Notes: generated from the sequence alone by a model not told the origin. A stretch of DNA of 64,000 nt from Acanthacorydalis orientalis (GCA_034766995.1 CM068314.1:18590201-18654200); one strand, 5' to 3'. Numbered from the stretch's first letter, positions 13,343 to 26,324 are shown. Made by a program: numbers and translations.

Positions 13343-13440
13343 ATCGAGCGAAGCGAGTTGGGGGAGAGAGAGAAGCGAGCGGAGGCGAAGCCCCTCGGTG
13401 ATCGGCGAGCGTAGTGAGTAGGAAGCAGAGCCCACTGGTT
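13343..13440. repeat. G/C-rich imperfect direct repeat
   Basis: A sharply bounded block, strikingly rich in G and C in an AT-rich region. Two imperfect copies start at TGATCG (13341 and 13400). Copy one continues GAGCGAAGCGAGT then AGAGAGAAGCGAGCGG and ends AGCCCCTCGG. Copy two continues GCGAGCGTAGTGAGT then AGGAAGCAGAGCCCACTGG. It matches no element I can name. It could be a repeat fragment or inserted foreign sequence. Confidence 0.6.
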
Positions 13441-13768
13441 ATGAAAAAAAATGAAAAACTATCTTAAAACAGGTCATTCATTATTCAAAATGTCATGTAT
13501 TTAATGTCGATTTGCCTGAGAATCTATAATTAATAAACAGAAACGAAACTACTATAAAAATAAAACATGTTATTTAACATTATAGCTATTTCACTTCAAA
13601 TATTAAGTGTAAAATTTAATTCTGTGTCTTTAAATTGAATCATAACTCTGCTTTAAAGTGAAACATTTTCTTGTCGTTTTAGGATTTTTAAGTGCTAACC
13701 TTTATTTAAAAACATTATATATCTTGACCAAGCAGTTGACATAACTTCACAAAACAGTAGTGAACACG
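13441..13768. other. AT-rich spacer
   Basis: Nothing recognised. Confidence 0.55.
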
Positions 13769-13982
13769 ATGGCGTTCGAAAAGCAGCATATTAAGCATTG
13801 CATACTTTTCACATTCCAGTTGAAAAAATGCTGTCGAAGCCGCGGGAATGATTTGTTCAGCTTTAGGGAAAGGTGTTGTGACACATAAAACATGCAAGAA
13901 ATGGTAAAAAAAACAACGGGGAAGAGTTCTGAAATGCATTAACGACTTCATCGACTCAAAACCGCCATCTTTTTTTCGATAA
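13769..13982 (+). pseudogene. Mariner transposase N-terminal fragment
   Basis: Starting at an ATG, the frame reads MAFEKQHIKHCILFTFQLKK. After a one-base shift it reads NAVEAAGMICSALGKGV then VTHKTCKKW, followed by a stop and further in-frame material ending near 13979. This is the layout of the mariner paired-type DNA-binding N-terminus, including the C-x-K-W end of the first helix-turn-helix. The catalytic domain and terminal repeats are absent. The protein style suggests the same broad lineage as element B, which lacks exactly this part; whether they share a family is inference. Confidence 0.75.
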
Positions 13983-14790
13983 GGGATTCGTCAGTTACCC
14001 GACCTCTAACAAGATTATTTTAATGACAATTTTTTATCAAATATTTTAATCAATTTAAAATTCGAATTTAATTAAAATATTTCAACTTCTCATTAATATC
14101 TTGAACAAAAACTCAATTAAAATATTAGAATCGAAATGAAAAGAATCGAATACAAGTACTCGTATAAAATAAAAACAGTTTATTAAAATAAAATAATGAG
14201 ATAATTTCAACAAAATGATAAATTTATCATTATTTTAATTCCGATATTGATATAAATAATATTTTATTATTATCAATATCTGATATAATAATAAATATAT
14301 ATTTATGCGACACTACTATGGTATAGTGTTTAAAACAATACCAGACATACTTTTCGTATAGTAAGACTATTTCTTTTTCAACTATAAAAACAACTGTTAA
14401 AAAACAAAACCGTTCAGAGTAGAATCATAAATAAATACAAATTAACTTATCGATAATAAGAAAATATATTTAATTTGCTACTTTTATTTAATTTATTTCA
14501 CTTAAATATATTTTCCAATACAATACATTGACATTGAAAAATCTCAATGTGATTTCTTTTTAACCTTAATAGATTGGTAGCAAAAAATATATACATAAAT
14601 TGGATAATATTTTATTCAGTCATTGTTCATTAGATAATTACTTTTTTTCTTTAGAAACTTTCAACTTGATTTATTCTGTAATATTATTATATATAATTCA
14701 ATTAATTAGCAAAAAATACTTTAAATACAAGTTTATTAAGTTATTTAATCGTCATTAAAATAAATTGACATAAAAATCATTTATAATACA
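13983..14790. other. AT-rich spacer
   Basis: Very A/T-rich low-complexity DNA; no feature seen. Confidence 0.6.
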
Positions 14791-14821
14791 ATTTTAATGT
14801 TTAACTAATTACCTGATATAA

Positions 14822-14876
<55 letters not shown>

Positions 14877-14904
14877 TATCAGGTAATTAGTTAAACATTA
14901 AAAT
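14791..14904. repeat. Perfect 28-bp inverted repeat flanking an (AT)n array
   Basis: The left arm 14791-14818 (ATTTTAATGTTTAAC...CTGATA) and the right arm 14877-14904 are exact reverse complements over 28 bp. The 58-bp spacer is almost entirely AT dinucleotide, itself self-complementary, so the whole 114-bp unit can fold as one hairpin or cruciform. Similarity stops sharply outside the arms. It may be a tiny fold-back element or the product of a snap-back replication event. Confidence 0.95.
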
Positions 14905-15153
14905 AATTTCAAAGAAATAGAATTTAGTAATAAATTAGTCATTACTTTTTTTACATAAGAGTTGAACTAGAATAGTTTCATAAATTTATTCGCGATTTCA
15001 TAATAGTTGATAGTTGTTCCAAAATTCGTAATCTATTTTACGAATCAAACGACTATGTCATATAAATAAATAGTGAAATTAACGTCATCAGGTAATAATA
15101 TAACACATGTATATAATAAAGGTCTTCGACCAGAAATCACGAGTGGACAGTAG

Positions 15154-15800
<647 letters not shown>

Positions 15801-16840
15801 TGCATATTGTTAGTTTCTAGTTGATATCTCTTCAGCCATATTAAGCATATTTGGTATGAAAAACGACCAATAGTTTACATAACTTATTGAGAAAACATAA
15901 GTCGTATTTATACAAATCCATAATCTTAACTGGTCACAGACCTATAGATTCAAGGATTGCTATTTATAAAAATATAAAAAATATAACATAACTAATACGT
16001 ACTCAAAAAAATTAAACAGAAAGTAATGAAATATTTTTTATCGTTTTAAACATGTAAAAACATTTATATTATTTAAAATATTTGTTTTAATATGATTTTA
16101 CGTTGTTGTAAAATATTTTATTCATTACTTTGTTAAAAAAAAGAAATACGATAGTTCGGAAACCTTGTAAAGCACATAAATTCGAATTTAAGAATGAATA
16201 AATATTAAATTATTTCATAAGAATTTTTTTTAACTTAAAAATAAATCAAATGAGAATTTCAATTCAAAACTTTAATTTTTTAATCTTTTAGAGAGAAATT
16301 AATATTATATTTTAGGTTATTAAATTTAATCATTATTTTCACACTGAGTAGATTCACATTAATGTATTATCAATTATGTTTATTGATATTTCTCTATTCA
16401 AATGTATTTCATCATATATTTTTATTGCTTTAATACTTTTAAATATTGGAATAAATGAGAAAAAAACATTGTATAGCATTTAATATGTATTCAGTAATTT
16501 ATTTTAAAAAAGCAATAAAATTATTTAAAAATTATTTCGTAGTAACTTAATTAAAGAAGATGAATGATAGTGTCACGTAATATATAATAAGCATGTTTAG
16601 TACAAATAATAAAAAAATATGAATAAACGATGTGTTACGTAGATATATTGTGCAAGTTTAAGTTTTTATAGTAAACTGCAGCTTTATAATTCTTAGAACA
16701 AAATTTATTTAATAATTATATATTTTGTAATTTACTTAAACACGATGATTTACGAACCATGCAACAAAATATGACACAAGCTCAATTATGAAAACAAATA
16801 CTATAAAAAACTTTATTAAAAATGAATGCTCAGAATGAAA
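15801..16840. other. AT-rich spacer
   Basis: No feature recognised. Confidence 0.55.
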
Positions 16841-17180
16841 CCCGTCTCTAATGAACGTGATATTATCAATATGTACAGCAAAACGGATTTGCAGAGATTA
16901 CGGCATCATTAGAGAGATATCGTCGCGGCCGAGAGTCTACAGAGACTGCACCCTGCGCCAATCCCACACTCATTCATCTTGCCCTCACATGATTAGTCTA
17001 ATGATGTTTATACAGTAATGACCTATTCTGGGATGTTCTAAAATTACAAGTTTCGATCACAAGGTTGCATTGGCGCGAGCTTCGTAAGCAGTCGGCTGGG
17101 GCAGACCCTCTCTCCTAATAGTCATTAGCGACCAACCGCGGCAAACATCCATGTTTTGTTGAACGGTAATTATTAATTAT
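16840..17180. other. Complex island 7
   Basis: About 340 bp of balanced, CpG-containing sequence, including GGCCGAGAGTCTACAGAGAC and CCAACCGCGGCAAAC. TAAT-core homeodomain-type strings (GATTAGTCTAATGATG) lie near 16990-17010. No frame and no element similarity. A good candidate for a conserved noncoding element, pending comparison. Confidence 0.35.
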
Positions 17181-17513
17181 GCTCGAGCATACGGATACGT
17201 CTACAGCACATATTTATTTACACTATATGTATACATATAAATATATATATATACACATGTTTACATATATAAGAAATGAAAAAAACCCACAAGAAATGTA
17301 AAAACTACATTTACTTGCTCTACACTAATTTTTCGAAATCTGTACGATGAAGACATTAAATAAATTTTATTTTAATATCAAGTTTAATACTTGTTCTTAA
17401 AAAAAATGTCTAAATTTTAAATAATTAAAATAATTCGGTTTAGGCTGAAAATATATGCTGAAAAGGGATTTGTATAAAAAACACACATATGTTTGTATGT
17501 TACATATACACAT

Positions 17514-17515
<2 letters not shown>

Positions 17516-17572
<57 letters not shown>
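17516..17572. repeat. (AT)n microsatellite
   Basis: Pure AT run of about 57 bp. Confidence 0.97.
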
Positions 17573-17576
<4 letters not shown>

Positions 17577-17820
17577 GTGTATATGTTTATATAGGCATGG
17601 TCTAATTTTTTATCTTTCACTGGTTTTTATTTGATGTTTGTTTTTCAGGCGACGTCTTGTTTTTTATTTTAGACGGAAGGGCTGTCAAATCATACAAGAA
17701 TGAAACTATGGTGCATTTTATGTTGATAAAAATGTATTTTTTTCTTGTTAAGAAATATGTGATAATATATCATAAGATATTTCGAGAAAAATATAACTGT
17801 AATAAAATATAGAGATACGT

Positions 17821-17821
<1 letters not shown>

Positions 17822-17852
<31 letters not shown>

Positions 17853-17893
17853 GTATATATACACATATTTATATATACATATATATATATATA
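17822..17893. repeat. Interrupted (AT)n microsatellite
   Basis: AT run with TGTATATG and ACACAT interruptions. Confidence 0.94.
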
Positions 17894-18088
17894 CAATTTA
17901 TTTACTTCCATGAACTCCTTAGCTTTAAAAATTTTTTAGCTATAAAAAATATTTACTACTTATTTTCAGTTACTGGAACATTAAGTTCCTTATTTAAAAA
18001 ATATAAATAGGGAATTGTAAAAAATCAAATTTTAAGATATAACAAATACTATTTTATAAAATGTGATCTTGTTTTTTTTTGAAATAAT

Positions 18089-18113
18089 TATATATATAAA
18101 TATATATACATAC

Positions 18114-18150
<37 letters not shown>
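18089..18150. repeat. Compound (AT)n-(GA)n microsatellite
   Basis: An AT run with AAAT and TACATACA interruptions passes into about nine GA units. Confidence 0.94.
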
Positions 18151-18927
18151 AATAAGTAAAATACTCTATTTCGAATGAAATATTGATTATACGAGGTTGG
18201 TACATATATAAAACATGATTTTATATATATGGATACCATAAATTTAATATAAAAATTCTGCTTATCCTGTGTCAAATTCTTACATATAAACTGTTACACA
18301 ATGGCTATATAAACTAAAGAATTATTTAATTGGCGACTACTTTATTTAATAATACATTTTAAACACTGATACATTCATTACAATGCACAATATATCTTAC
18401 TTGAGCAATCAAACGTTTTTAATTAGCGAGCTGGTAAATAAAAATAGGAGAGATATAAAAAAGTGTGAGTAAGTAGAGTAAAATATTATTCATTCATACT
18501 CATATTTCTAGTTTTTAACACTGGAATGATAAAATAGTAAATATACTTAATTTTCTCTTTGAAAATGTTAGAAATGATGTTCATATGAAAATTTTTGTTG
18601 CATTTTTTATTCAGGTATTTTAAAATTAACTTAGTTCAAAAAGATTTATATATGGGGCAGACAAGTATTACATGATGAACATCTACTTCGTTTGAATTAC
18701 AGTTTGTACAATATTAAAATAGTATCCCAGGTATACTTAATCTCTCTTGATATTATTTTGAAATGTTCAGTGCCCATAACTCCTAATTGACTGCATACTT
18801 TGATTATATCAAACTGAATTCTTAGGTTTAAATATGGTTCTAGTCCATTATTACATTTTATGTCTTGGTATCTGGAGTTATATATTGATCCTAACATAAA
18901 TTATACATATATATATATATATATATT

Positions 18928-19012
18928 CGTCCCTCGATTTACGCGGATTATTCGTTCCATGCTGTTTTTTACTGGGAAGAAAACCGTAAATAGAGTCCGC
19001 CAGTACGAAAAA
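18928..19012. repeat. Possible DNA-transposon terminus
   Basis: GTCCCTCGATTTACGCGG near 18931 is followed about 50 bp later by its degraded mirror, CCGTAAATAGAGTCCGC. Strings of the form GTCCCTCGATTTACGCG are seen at the ends of some Tigger/pogo-type elements. There is no coding remnant and no second end, so the call rests on terminal resemblance only. Confidence 0.28.
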
Positions 19013-19686
19013 AATACTTAAGAAAAAATATAATATTGGTTCTTTGTGTTTACTTGCTTACTGCGTATTATCTTAAACGTATTATCGTAAAGCTCTTTTT
19101 AAGAGCATTTTCATTAATTTAATGATTTTTAAGAAACAGTTTTATATTCAGATATTCAATTTATAAAATAAATTAAATAAAATATAACATTGTAAAGACT
19201 TTAGTGTTAACGTGATTAACACTGATTATCTGCAATATGCAAAAAATATAAAAAAGACAAATTCATATTCCTATTAATATACAAAAGTTGAGCCTCATCT
19301 ATCGTTTTCATAATTTGATTGAAACTTTATATTTTAAGTTCTTGCATATAAGTATATAAATGCAATTAAGTCAAAAATAAAAGTAACCTTTACTTTAGGG
19401 TATTTAATTTATACTATGTAATCATATAAGAACATCAAATAATTTATGCATGAATTTTATCGAAATCAAGAATGTTATATGTGAAGTGCACGTTTCAACG
19501 AATTTCATAGTAAAAAAATTTAAATAACATGTATATAACTCGTCTAACTGTTTGTATTAACTGAAATTAATATTATTGTTTAATAAATATAGTTTCAAAG
19601 TGATAACGAATTGTATCTATAAATCTAATAAGTAGTTATTAATAAATAAAGGTCATCATGTAACTGAAAATAATATTTTATACGAA

Positions 19687-19721
<35 letters not shown>

Positions 19722-19984
19722 CATGTGTGTGTGTGTGTATGTGTGTGTGCGTATTTACAGATAAATTCAAAAAGGATGAACAGATGAAACGAGTATCGAA
19801 AATATTATTTCATGAAATATGACTTAAACTTATTTGAAGAAATAAGTAAAATGATGCATAACTAATAACGTGCCAAAAGCACTATTTAGATGATATATTT
19901 CAAAGCACTGTTAATTCACTCGTCTAATTATCCATAGAAATACAACAAAATGATTAAAGATGCAACATACAGATTTAAATTAAC
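19013..19984. other. AT-rich spacer
   Basis: No feature recognised apart from the compound microsatellite at 19697-19754. Confidence 0.55.
19697..19754. repeat. Compound (AT)n-(TG)n microsatellite
   Basis: About 24 bp of AT followed by about 34 bp of TG with one TATG interruption. Confidence 0.95.
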
Positions 19985-20290
19985 CTATATATAGCGCACA
20001 GATACAAAAAATCACCGCGCCAACAAGCGACTGCATTCCTGTGAGCAACTCAAACGAAGAGGCCAGTGCGATACCAAGTATTTATAGAATGGGCATGAGC
20101 AAAACCTTACACGCATATAGCAAAATATATCGTAGTCGAATCATCGTAATGCAGTACGACGATGGTAGAAGCAACAACATTTGAAAGGAGAGGTGCCGCC
20201 AACTACTGTACTGCAACGGACGCCGGATGGGCAGCGGCACGGTGGACACACAAAGCTACCCGTTTATTGTTCATTATGATAAAGATACAA
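19985..20290. other. Complex island 8
   Basis: About 300 bp with many CpG dinucleotides and strings such as GGACGCCGGATGGGCAGC near 20218-20235. A TTTATTG string (forkhead or Abd-B type) lies near 20263. There is no open frame and no transposon similarity; regulatory DNA is possible. Confidence 0.35.
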
Positions 20291-21884
20291 AACAATAAAA
20301 CTTAATGACTATGGATAATCGATATCGCTATATGCATTGTATAGCAATGAATACATAACTGAGCACATATACACCCACACGTACACACATATTCACACAC
20401 CTAGTTCCGTCATAACAATATCCCTTGTTTGATTGTGTGGTTAAAAATAACGTCATTAACGTTAACATGCATTATATATAAAAAATAGAAAAACATCCAC
20501 AATGCAAATATTTACATACTTATTTTGATTTTCTATATATTAATAAATGCATTTTTAGATTCGAAACTTATAATAAAATTAATTTTCACATAATACCATG
20601 TTGTTTTTGAAAAAAAATATCAAAGATGAAATAGTATGTTTATTTAATAATATGTTTATTAAAAGAAAGAATAATACTGTTACTGTTAAAGAAAACATGT
20701 AATTAAAACTGCACGAATAAGTAGATAAGTCGAAAAATATACTTTACACGATAGTTATAGCTAGAAATTCAAAGTTTCCTCCAAAATTCAGTATTTTATG
20801 TCTACATTTTTTATGATGCAGTTTTATTTCTACTAAGAATCAATTATTACTTTTTCACTATATGCAAGTCTACATGAAGAATCGAATAATGTAATAAACT
20901 AATTTTTACTATAACTTGACTTCCTACTTATCCAAGATATGAACAGAAATATAAATAATAAATTATCAAAAATAATTTGATATAAAATATATATTCTTTT
21001 AGATAAATTTGTAAGTCCACCTATTAAAAAAACAAATGGAAAATTGTAATAAAGCAATACGATTTTTGTTAAAAAAAATACTGTAGTATATTAGTAAATA
21101 ATTTATATATACATAACTGAGTCTTTGTAAATTAAATATTTATTTTTAAAAGCTACTACAAATTTTTGAAAAAATTGATTCAAAACTAAAAAAAAACATA
21201 AATGATTGAATAAAAAAAGTCCTTTTAACAATAAAATATTTATAACAAAAAGAAACAATTACACACTAGAAATAGAAAAATATACATTTAGTTAAATGTA
21301 TTTTATATTGTGGATACACATATTGTAAATTAAAAAAATATTTTAACTAAGAGACCGTTTAATAATGAAACAAAATTCAAAACAAGTAACTCAAATTAAT
21401 TTAAAATATATTATTTTTCAGAAAAATCATTAACCCTTTGGACGTACACTAATATTCATATCAAACATCTTTTTAATACGAAACATTTTTCTATTATTTT
21501 AAACTTAGTGTAATTAGTAAAAAAAATTAAATAAAGTCCACTAAGAACGCTAATTTTATTATAAAATAAAATATGTTAAATATATTTTTATGGTAAAGAG
21601 AAGATATAGATTACCAATATTACAGAAAGACAAACCAACATAATTAAATCGATTAGCATTGTTTAAGAAGTGAAAGAGAAAAAGACAAAAATAAGAATAC
21701 GAAAAATGTTGTTTACATGATGAAAGAGAAACAGTACACAAACTTCCTCTCAAGTACAGCCATATTGCGAACGCGCATAATATCTAAGTGTTCTTTACAA
21801 GTGAAATGGAAAAAAAAGGATTCGTTCTACATCACTACAATATACTCATCACAGGACAATTAATTCATTTAGATATTTTTTGTG
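20291..21884. other. AT-rich desert
   Basis: No gene or element recognised. The 64-codon minus-strand frame at 21559-21753 has no domain or motif. Confidence 0.55.
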
Positions 21885-21912
21885 ATATATATATATAAAT
21901 ATATATATATAA

Positions 21913-21951
<39 letters not shown>
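21885..21951. repeat. Interrupted (AT)n microsatellite
   Basis: AT run with AAAT interruptions. On the minus strand it directly follows the stop codons of the RTE remnant, where RTE elements normally carry a simple-repeat tail. Confidence 0.95.
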
Positions 21952-21952
<1 letters not shown>

Positions 21953-21991
21953 CATCAGCATCTGTCAATCCACTGCTTGATAAAGGCCTCT

Positions 21992-21996
<5 letters not shown>
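21952..21996 (-). pseudogene. RTE-type LINE 3' terminal fragment
   Basis: On the minus strand 13 codons read [13 protein letters not shown] followed by two stop codons. This closely resembles the extreme C-terminus of the RTE-clade LINE protein (E-A-F/Y-x-Q/K-Q-W), whose DNA is widespread in insects as the CCACTGCTGGACATAGGCCTC-type motif; the plus strand here reads CCACTGCTTGATAAAGGCCTC. RTE insertions are commonly 5'-truncated and end in short tandem repeats, which fits this 45-bp scrap with AT repeat on both sides. No other part of the element is present. Confidence 0.65.
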
Positions 21997-22077
<81 letters not shown>

Positions 22078-22078
22078 A
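21997..22078. repeat. (AT)n microsatellite
   Basis: About 80 bp of AT ending TATGTATA, then a short GA run at 22080-22094. Confidence 0.97.
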
Positions 22079-22101
22079 CAGAGAGAGAGAGAGGAGGGGG
22101 A

Positions 22102-22301
22102 TGATTCAATTTAAGTTTCCACATAGACGTACTAAACGGGGGCACAGGGAATAAGATAAATATTATTTTTTATTTAGTATTGTAGTTTAATTCAATACTA
22201 AAATACAATTAAACTAAAATACTAAATGGAAGACAATATATTGTTTTTTTTTATTTTTGCGTTTATTTTCGTGTGAAAGCCTAAGAAGATAAACCTTGAA
22301 T

Positions 22302-22303
<2 letters not shown>
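22102..22303. mobile_element. Palindromic MITE, copy 1
   Basis: A roughly 202-bp fold-back element. The ends TGATTCAA and TTGAATCA are exact reverse complements, with more diverged complementarity inward. The central arms TAGTATTGTAGTTTAATT and AATTAAACTAAAATACTA pair with one mismatch around the loop CAATACTAAAATAC. The copy at 53159-53357 has the same loop, the same arm sequence and similar ends, so this is a dispersed nonautonomous family. It has no coding capacity; the parent superfamily is unknown. Confidence 0.8.

Positions 22304-22308
<5 letters not shown>

Positions 22309-22365
<57 letters not shown>
22309..22365. repeat. (AT)n microsatellite
   Basis: AT array of about 57 bp that begins within a few bases of the right end of MITE copy 1. 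Confidence 0.97.
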
Positions 22366-22373
<8 letters not shown>

Positions 22374-25300
22374 GATATTAAACACAAAGAAATGAGTACT
22401 AATAAAATATTAATGTAGTTAAATGTCACAGTAAAAAGGAAATTGAATAATTAAATACATGCTAGCTGTTAATTTTAAAAAAGGTAAACGGCAAAAACAC
22501 TTAATATTAATGTGAGGAGAAACACTAAACTGTCTTATTTATTTATTTATTGATAATTTATTATATATACCACAATCATATTTGTACATAATATTTAGAA
22601 AAAAATACTTATTTTAAAAAATTAATAACTTTATCTCAAATTGTAAAGTTTATTAAAATACATTGATGTACTTAATTATTTTTTCCAATTCTCTATGATA
22701 GTTTATTTGAAATATAATATTGTGCTTAAACATTTTACATTTAACTTAAATGTAATATTATTTTTAGATATCTTTCCACTTTTTATTCTGCAAAAATTAT
22801 CTGGTTTGTTGTTGGAACAAGAAAAGTATGAATATGTTTTTAGATGCATTTTAAAACAATAATAATTCATTTAATACTAAATACTAATTAGAAGTCAATT
22901 CAATGTGTGTGTGTGTGTATGTATATATATATATATATATATACATATGTGTGTGTGTGTGTTATTGTGAGAAAATTATGTAAATAAAATTAATTAATTC
23001 AACATTAAATTAATTATTTCAACATTACTACTGTAACAAAGTAAATTTATGATTTTTTTTCAGTTTTACTTAACGATATTTTTAATTTTTTTAGAAGACT
23101 TACCAAGAAATTGTGTAAATAAAAAATCTTATTTGCATAATTCAGCTTACCTGAAACAAACAAAAAAAAACATTTACTTAAACATACATTTATTTAGATT
23201 TATACAAGTTTATTATGTTCACTTAAAATAAAGGTACGGTTAAAATTAATTGTGTACTTTTAAAAATGCTTCCGTTAAAAATTAATACATATTAAATGTA
23301 CATTTTTATAATTCCGAAAGTGAGAAATGTTAGAATTCTTAGAATGCTAAGATGTAATACTTTGAAATAATATATAGTTATTCATTAATATAAAAAAATG
23401 TATATAATCTGTATGTTATTTTTATACAAAAATTGTTAGCATTTCTGTATAGATATTCATTTTGTTATAGTTCATTAAAACTTTTAATAAATGATAAACT
23501 GACAGTAGGTGTAAAAAAATGGAAAATATTGAATAATTATTATGTAAAATTTATACATCATCTAAATTATCGCTGAAACTTTTTTTATTCTCTAAAAATA
23601 TTAACAGTATTTTTTTAAAAAAAGGTTTCTTGAAATTTGATTTACCAAAAAATATTTTATTATGAAACATAAAATATTATAAACATTCTTAGCATATTGA
23701 CAGTCACGAACATCTATTATTCAAAGTATAATCTATTATATTCAAAAGTGTTGTCTATAAGAGAGTAACTTTTTTTAATAAAATTAACAAGTTTTATTTT
23801 AATTTCTGTATGCAATAGTATATTAAGTCGAGTACAAAAAAAAATATTTTTTAAATTTAATATTACATTAATCATTCCGAAATAATAACTTGACAGAAGA
23901 TAATTATATGTAAAATGTTAATTACTAATAAAATATACTTTTGGAGGTTATTCCGCACGAATAACGGTTTTTTAACATATTATCGTGTTTGGTATTAATG
24001 TAATAGTATTTTTGAGAGATGTTTGAAAACGTTGTATTGAAATTACATTTTCGTTTAATTAACAATAATTCTGAATCACATATGGAATCAATTTTATTAT
24101 AAGAAATTTTATTAATATATGACAAGCTTAAATCATATATTAAAACGTGTTATTTTTCATAGAAAAAAACAAAATAGTATTTTAGAAAAATAATTATTAG
24201 TTTCCATTTCATACCATATCATCTATAAAAATAATTTAGAACTAATATTATTAATCAATAATTAACAATGGCAGAACATATACAATATAAATTAATAAAA
24301 TTGTTATTGGAAAATAAAATAAATAATTAAATTCAAATGATTAATGAATTTTTACATTTCAATTCCTTATTTTACATGTGCCATGAAAAGTAATGACGAA
24401 ATGATTAATAAACGACCATGTCTATATTTTTTTAACGCAAATATACCTTTTAAAACTTATATCGAACGTAAATTAAAACATTTTGAAATATTTATTTTAT
24501 TTCAATTTTAAATTAATAAATATATCAGTGTAGCAACAACGATTATTTTTGTGTAAACAGTGAAGTTCTTTTGTTTTTAGTAATAAATAAAAGAACGATT
24601 GCCATCTTTTAACGTATATAATAATGATTACAATAATATATTAATAAATCTATTAAATAATTAATAATAAGTTGATGGGAATGATTAATGTTAAGATACA
24701 GAGTATAAAATAATGTATTTCTAGAATAAAACATCTTATGGGAAAATAAATACATATTATAGTTGAAAAATAAGATCAAACCATACTAACAAACGAACAA
24801 ATTCTACTGCTGAAGCAGATTACCATAGAAATAGCAGAAACAAATTAAACTGTCAAGAAGGATTCAAAAAAATCTTATATGAAAACTTGATTTAAAAACA
24901 ATTATTTGTATATTATCAGTAATGGATTAAACAGTGATATTCATTAATTAATATCTTTATCGATTCATTAAGAAAATATTATTAAATATTTGTAGAATAA
25001 GTAGGATATATTTACAGCATTGATACTGTTATAACATAAAAAAATAATTTTATTAATGTACTACATTTTATACATTTCTAAATGTATTACCTTTATAATT
25101 TCACTTTTAATGAAGGAAAATTGAATACATATTCCTTTTTATAAAAAAAAATGCTATTTTCATTACAAAACAAATCGTGCAATAAAATCCAATACAATAA
25201 TCAATTTATTAAAAACAGATGTATTGCTAAATAAAAAGAAGTACAATAAAATTAATATTCTTAAATATTGTGATAATTATAGCGTAATAAACTGTACGGT

Positions 25301-25399
25301 GATTAAATAGATACATATTTTTTATACAACATGCTACAGTAAATTACACTATATGATTCATGACATGTTAATGTTAAATTGTCATGTAATAAAGTGACA
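22366..25399. other. AT-rich desert
   Basis: Three kilobases of A/T-rich DNA with no gene or element recognised; one compound microsatellite at 22904-22962. Confidence 0.6.
22904..22962. repeat. Compound (TG)n-(AT)n-(TG)n microsatellite
   Basis: A TG run, an AT run and a second TG run in almost mirror-symmetric order. Confidence 0.95.
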
Positions 25400-25530
25400 C
25401 TTGCACATAAGCAGATTCTGTTTGTTCTCGCCGCAGCAGTCTGCACAGATGTGTGATAGTCGACCTGGCAACGATGCTATAGTTAACAGTGTAAGGTCAC
25501 TATTTCATAGAAACTGACATATGTACTGTA
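25400..25530. other. Complex island 9
   Basis: A short (about 130 bp) balanced patch including CTCGCCGCAGCAGTCTGCAC and GTCGACCTGGCAACG. No frame and no element match. Confidence 0.3.
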
Positions 25531-26072
25531 CAGTGTTTGATTTAGGTAACAAAGTTTATTATTGTATGATTTTTTTACTTAATACATTACTGATAGTTTA
25601 CATTGAGTTTACTTTAGATAATGGAATTTACGTCTATACTTATACATGCATCACCACACATATAAATATACAAATAAATACATGTACATATTAGAATATG
25701 AGTGAGAAAACTGATGCTTGTAATATTTCCATACTCAGGTGAGAATGTTTGTTATACTTTTAATTTTTATAAAAGTTCTCTATTCTAAAAGATCACGTTT
25801 ATAAACAAATACATTCTTACAGTTATTAACAATGACTAGAATAAATTATTTATATTAAAATTTACAATAAAATTATAAATGTTTGCACGTGAATCTTTCT
25901 AAAACGCAAACAAATATTATAATTATTAAACATTATTATTTGATATTAGAAATAATAGATATATATTCAGATATGTTGTCGTTTGCGAGTTGAAAATGAC
26001 ACATGGCCATGAAAATCCATATAAGAAATCAAAATAAACGATAATTATTTAAATTTTGGATAAAATTTTATG
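25531..26072. other. AT-rich spacer
   Basis: No feature recognised. Confidence 0.5.
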
Positions 26073-26080
26073 ATACTAGA
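26073..26080. repeat. Left target-site duplication of the hAT element
   Basis: ATACTAGA here and ATATTAGA at 27071-27078 differ by one base. An 8-bp duplication is the hallmark of hAT insertion. Confidence 0.75.
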
Positions 26081-26324
26081 TAGTGGCGGGGTGAGAGGGG
26101 TCGGACTGGGCGGTCGTCCGAGGCCCCGTGAGTGAGAGGGGCCTTGTTGAAGATCTCGAAAATAACAAACTTAAAATATATAAAATACAGTAAGATGTTC
26201 TCGGAGAATTTTTTTAATAAAGTTATCCACTTCATGAATTTCAGTTTTGATGTTTAGACATTGAGTAAATACTCATAGAATTCCAAGCTAGAATAAATTT
26301 TTGATATATGGAACAGTACGCAGT

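Larger units (their letters stand above)
17181..18925. other. AT-rich desert with AT arrays
   Basis: Arrays at 17516-17572, 17822-17893 and 18089-18150 account for the frames in this stretch; no gene recognised. Confidence 0.6.

Noticed and set aside
21849..22145. 98-codon minus-strand frame
   Set aside because: Built from two AT arrays; the only meaningful part (the RTE tip) lies in a different frame.
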